Shown in pieces: positions 62,927 through 64,000 of a DNA stretch of 64,000 nucleotides. The stretch is from Ga0074130 sp035492055 (lineage in GTDB: Bacteria > Pseudomonadota > Gammaproteobacteria > Burkholderiales > Rhodocyclaceae), in assembly GCA_035492055.1 (NCBI GenBank), contig DATJJR010000011.1, positions 26,839 to 90,838 of the forward strand. Direction: 5' to 3'. Below the pieces are notes generated by a model. The model did no database searches. It had not been told where the DNA came from and saw nothing but the letters and a program-made list of their open reading frames with translations. How positions within the stretch are numbered: the first letter of the stretch is position 1; every line of letters begins with the position of its first letter. The translations under genes and the position numbers were made by a program.

Positions 62927-64000
62927 TCAGTGGGCCTCGGCGACACGCGCGCCGGAGTCGTCAAAGGCCTTGATTTGGGCCGTCGACATGAAGTGCCGCT
63001 CATTCACAGCGCGCACGAGCAGGTTGCAAACTAGGCCAACCAGCAGCAGAGCGGCCATGATGTACATCGTTTCCGTGTAGGCATCGGCCTTGGGAATGCC
63101 GCGCTCCACCTGATACTCGCGGATGTAATTCACCAGCACCGGACCGAGCACGCCGGCCGCAGACCATGCCGTCAACAGACGGCCGTGAATCCCGCCGACG
63201 AACTTGGTGCCGAACATGTCGGCCAGGTACGCCGGAATCGTGGCGAAGCCGCCACCGTACATGCTGATGATGACGCAGTACGCGAGCACGAACAGGGCGA
63301 CATTGCCGGATTTGCCGAACTCAGGCACAGCTGCGTAGACAATGGCACCCAGCACGAAGAACACGATGTACGTATTCTTGCGGCCCAGCCAGTCGGATGC
63401 CGACGACCAGATAAAGCGCCCGCCCATATTGAAGAGGCTGAGCAAGCCGACGAATCCGGCCGCCGCCGCTGCCGTGACGGCGCCCTTGAAGCTTTCCTGA
63501 ATCATCACCGACGCCTGACCGATCACGCCGATCCCGGCCGTCACATTGAGACAAAGCACTAACCACAACAGATAGAACTGCGGTGTCTTCAGCGCTTCGT
63601 CGATATGCACGTGGTGGCGCGTAATCATCTTGCTCGTGGTTTCAGCAGGCGGCTCCCAACCTGCCGGTTTCCAGTTGTCTGGCGGAATGCGGATCGCCAG
63701 GGCGCCGATGGTCATCGAGATGAAGTAGAGAATGCCCATCACGACAAATGTCTCGGCCACACCGACAGAAGTTGCCGACTTGAACATGTTCATCAGGAAC
63801 ACGGACAACGGCGCACCGATCATCGCACCACCACCGAAGCCCATGATCGCCATGCCGGTCGCCATGCCGCGGCGGTCGGGGAACCACTTGATCAGCGTCG
63901 ATACCGGTGACACATAGCCCAGACCAAGACCGATGCCGCCGATCACGCCGTAGCCGAGATAGACAAGCGCAATCTGGTGCAGCGACACACCCACCGACGC
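62927..64000 (-). CDS. OFA-family MFS transporter (oxalate/formate antiporter type), N-terminus beyond window
   Basis: At least 357 residues are visible; the frame stays open to base 64000, so the true start is outside. Several hydrophobic segments; the first visible one includes GYGVIGGIGLGLGYVSPVSTLIKWFPDRRGMATG (cited in part), typical of OFA members, where RRGMATG is the MFS loop. Next FGGGAMIGAPL and GRFIWSSASDWLGRKNTY. Family members exchange oxalate, formate or other organic anions; substrate here is not proven. The following gene is the small subunit. Confidence 0.88.
   Translation of the reverse strand, partial: ASVGVSLHQIALVYLGYGVIGGIGLGLGYVSPVSTLIKWFPDRRGMATGMAIMGFGGGAMIGAPLSVFLMNMFKSATSVGVAETFVVMGILYFISMTIGALAIRIPPDNWKPAGWEPPAETTSKMITRHHVHIDEALKTPQFYLLWLVLCLNVTAGIGVIGQASVMIQESFKGAVTAAAAAGFVGLLSLFNMGGRFIWSSASDWLGRKNTYIVFFVLGAIVYAAVPEFGKSGNVALFVLAYCVIISMYGGGFATIPAYLADMFGTKFVGGIHGRLLTAWSAAGVLGPVLVNYIREYQVERGIPKADAYTETMYIMAALLLVGLVCNLLVRAVNERHFMSTAQIKAFDDSGARVAEAH

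Overview
This 64-kb window is a gene-dense piece of a betaproteobacterial chromosome, most likely Burkholderiales and plausibly Oxalobacteraceae. The grounds are protein families and gene order (cyaY / lptM-lysA beside PBP1A, gshA-gshB-PTS EIIA-HPr-EI, nadD-rsfS-rlmH-maf-rng, zapA-6S RNA), a BPSS1780-type membrane protein and an oxalate/formate-family (OFA) transporter. The genus cannot be fixed from sequence reading alone. I saw no IS element, prophage, CRISPR array, tRNA or rRNA, and no gene-free stretch above 300 bases apart from the leader holding the cobalamin riboswitch and the 6S RNA region.

Layout. 1-4.0 kb: 3' part of PBP1A, frataxin, LptM-like lipoprotein and lysA, closed by a terminator. 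4.0-6.9 kb: periplasmic copper chaperone, AEC permease and a STAS-tailed protein. 7.0-14.3 kb: a zinc-homeostasis cluster with a ZnuD-like receptor, a His-rich exported small protein, rlmI, a Zur-like regulator, two COG0523 GTPases and a beta-carbonic anhydrase; two TGCAAC-N3-GTTGCA-type palindromes are candidate Zur operators. 14.3-19.7 kb: a 1298-residue FAD/4Fe-4S/CCG dehydrogenase and a MATE exporter. 19.6-28.1 kb: a cobalamin salvage and uptake block (cobC-cobS-cobT; cobU-btuF; btuB-btuC-btuD-cobO behind a cobalamin riboswitch).

28.2-44.9 kb: zapB-like/zapA, 6S RNA, MgtC, EVE protein, a tightly coupled antiporter / YbdK ligase / C26 amidotransferase operon, a HAD nucleotidase, a Tat-exported dienelactone hydrolase-family protein, the rng-maf-rlmH-rsfS-nadD group with two membrane proteins and ttcA, then a flavin oxidoreductase, tcdA, a MidA-type methyltransferase, a frameshifted GNAT gene and a small exported Lys/Ala-rich protein. 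45.0-56.0 kb: an orphan N6-adenine DNA methyltransferase, glutathione synthesis (gshA, gshB), a permease-less PTS (EIIA, HPr, EI), a DUF1840 protein and two ABC-F proteins (YheS- and YbiT-like).

56.2-64.0 kb: a signalling region. A SiaD-like diguanylate cyclase, a SiaA-like PP2C phosphatase (here soluble, with a CBS-like N-terminal half), a SiaB kinase and a SiaC protein form one operon. It converges with a Cache/HAMP histidine kinase and sigma-54 response regulator operon. Next to that lies an OFA transporter (cut by the window edge) with a 41-residue single-helix small-subunit gene that is easily missed.

The best candidates for something under-described are the soluble SiaDABC variant, the antiporter-ligase-hydrolase operon, the Zur-box arrangement, and the OFA transporter with its microprotein and adjacent two-component system.
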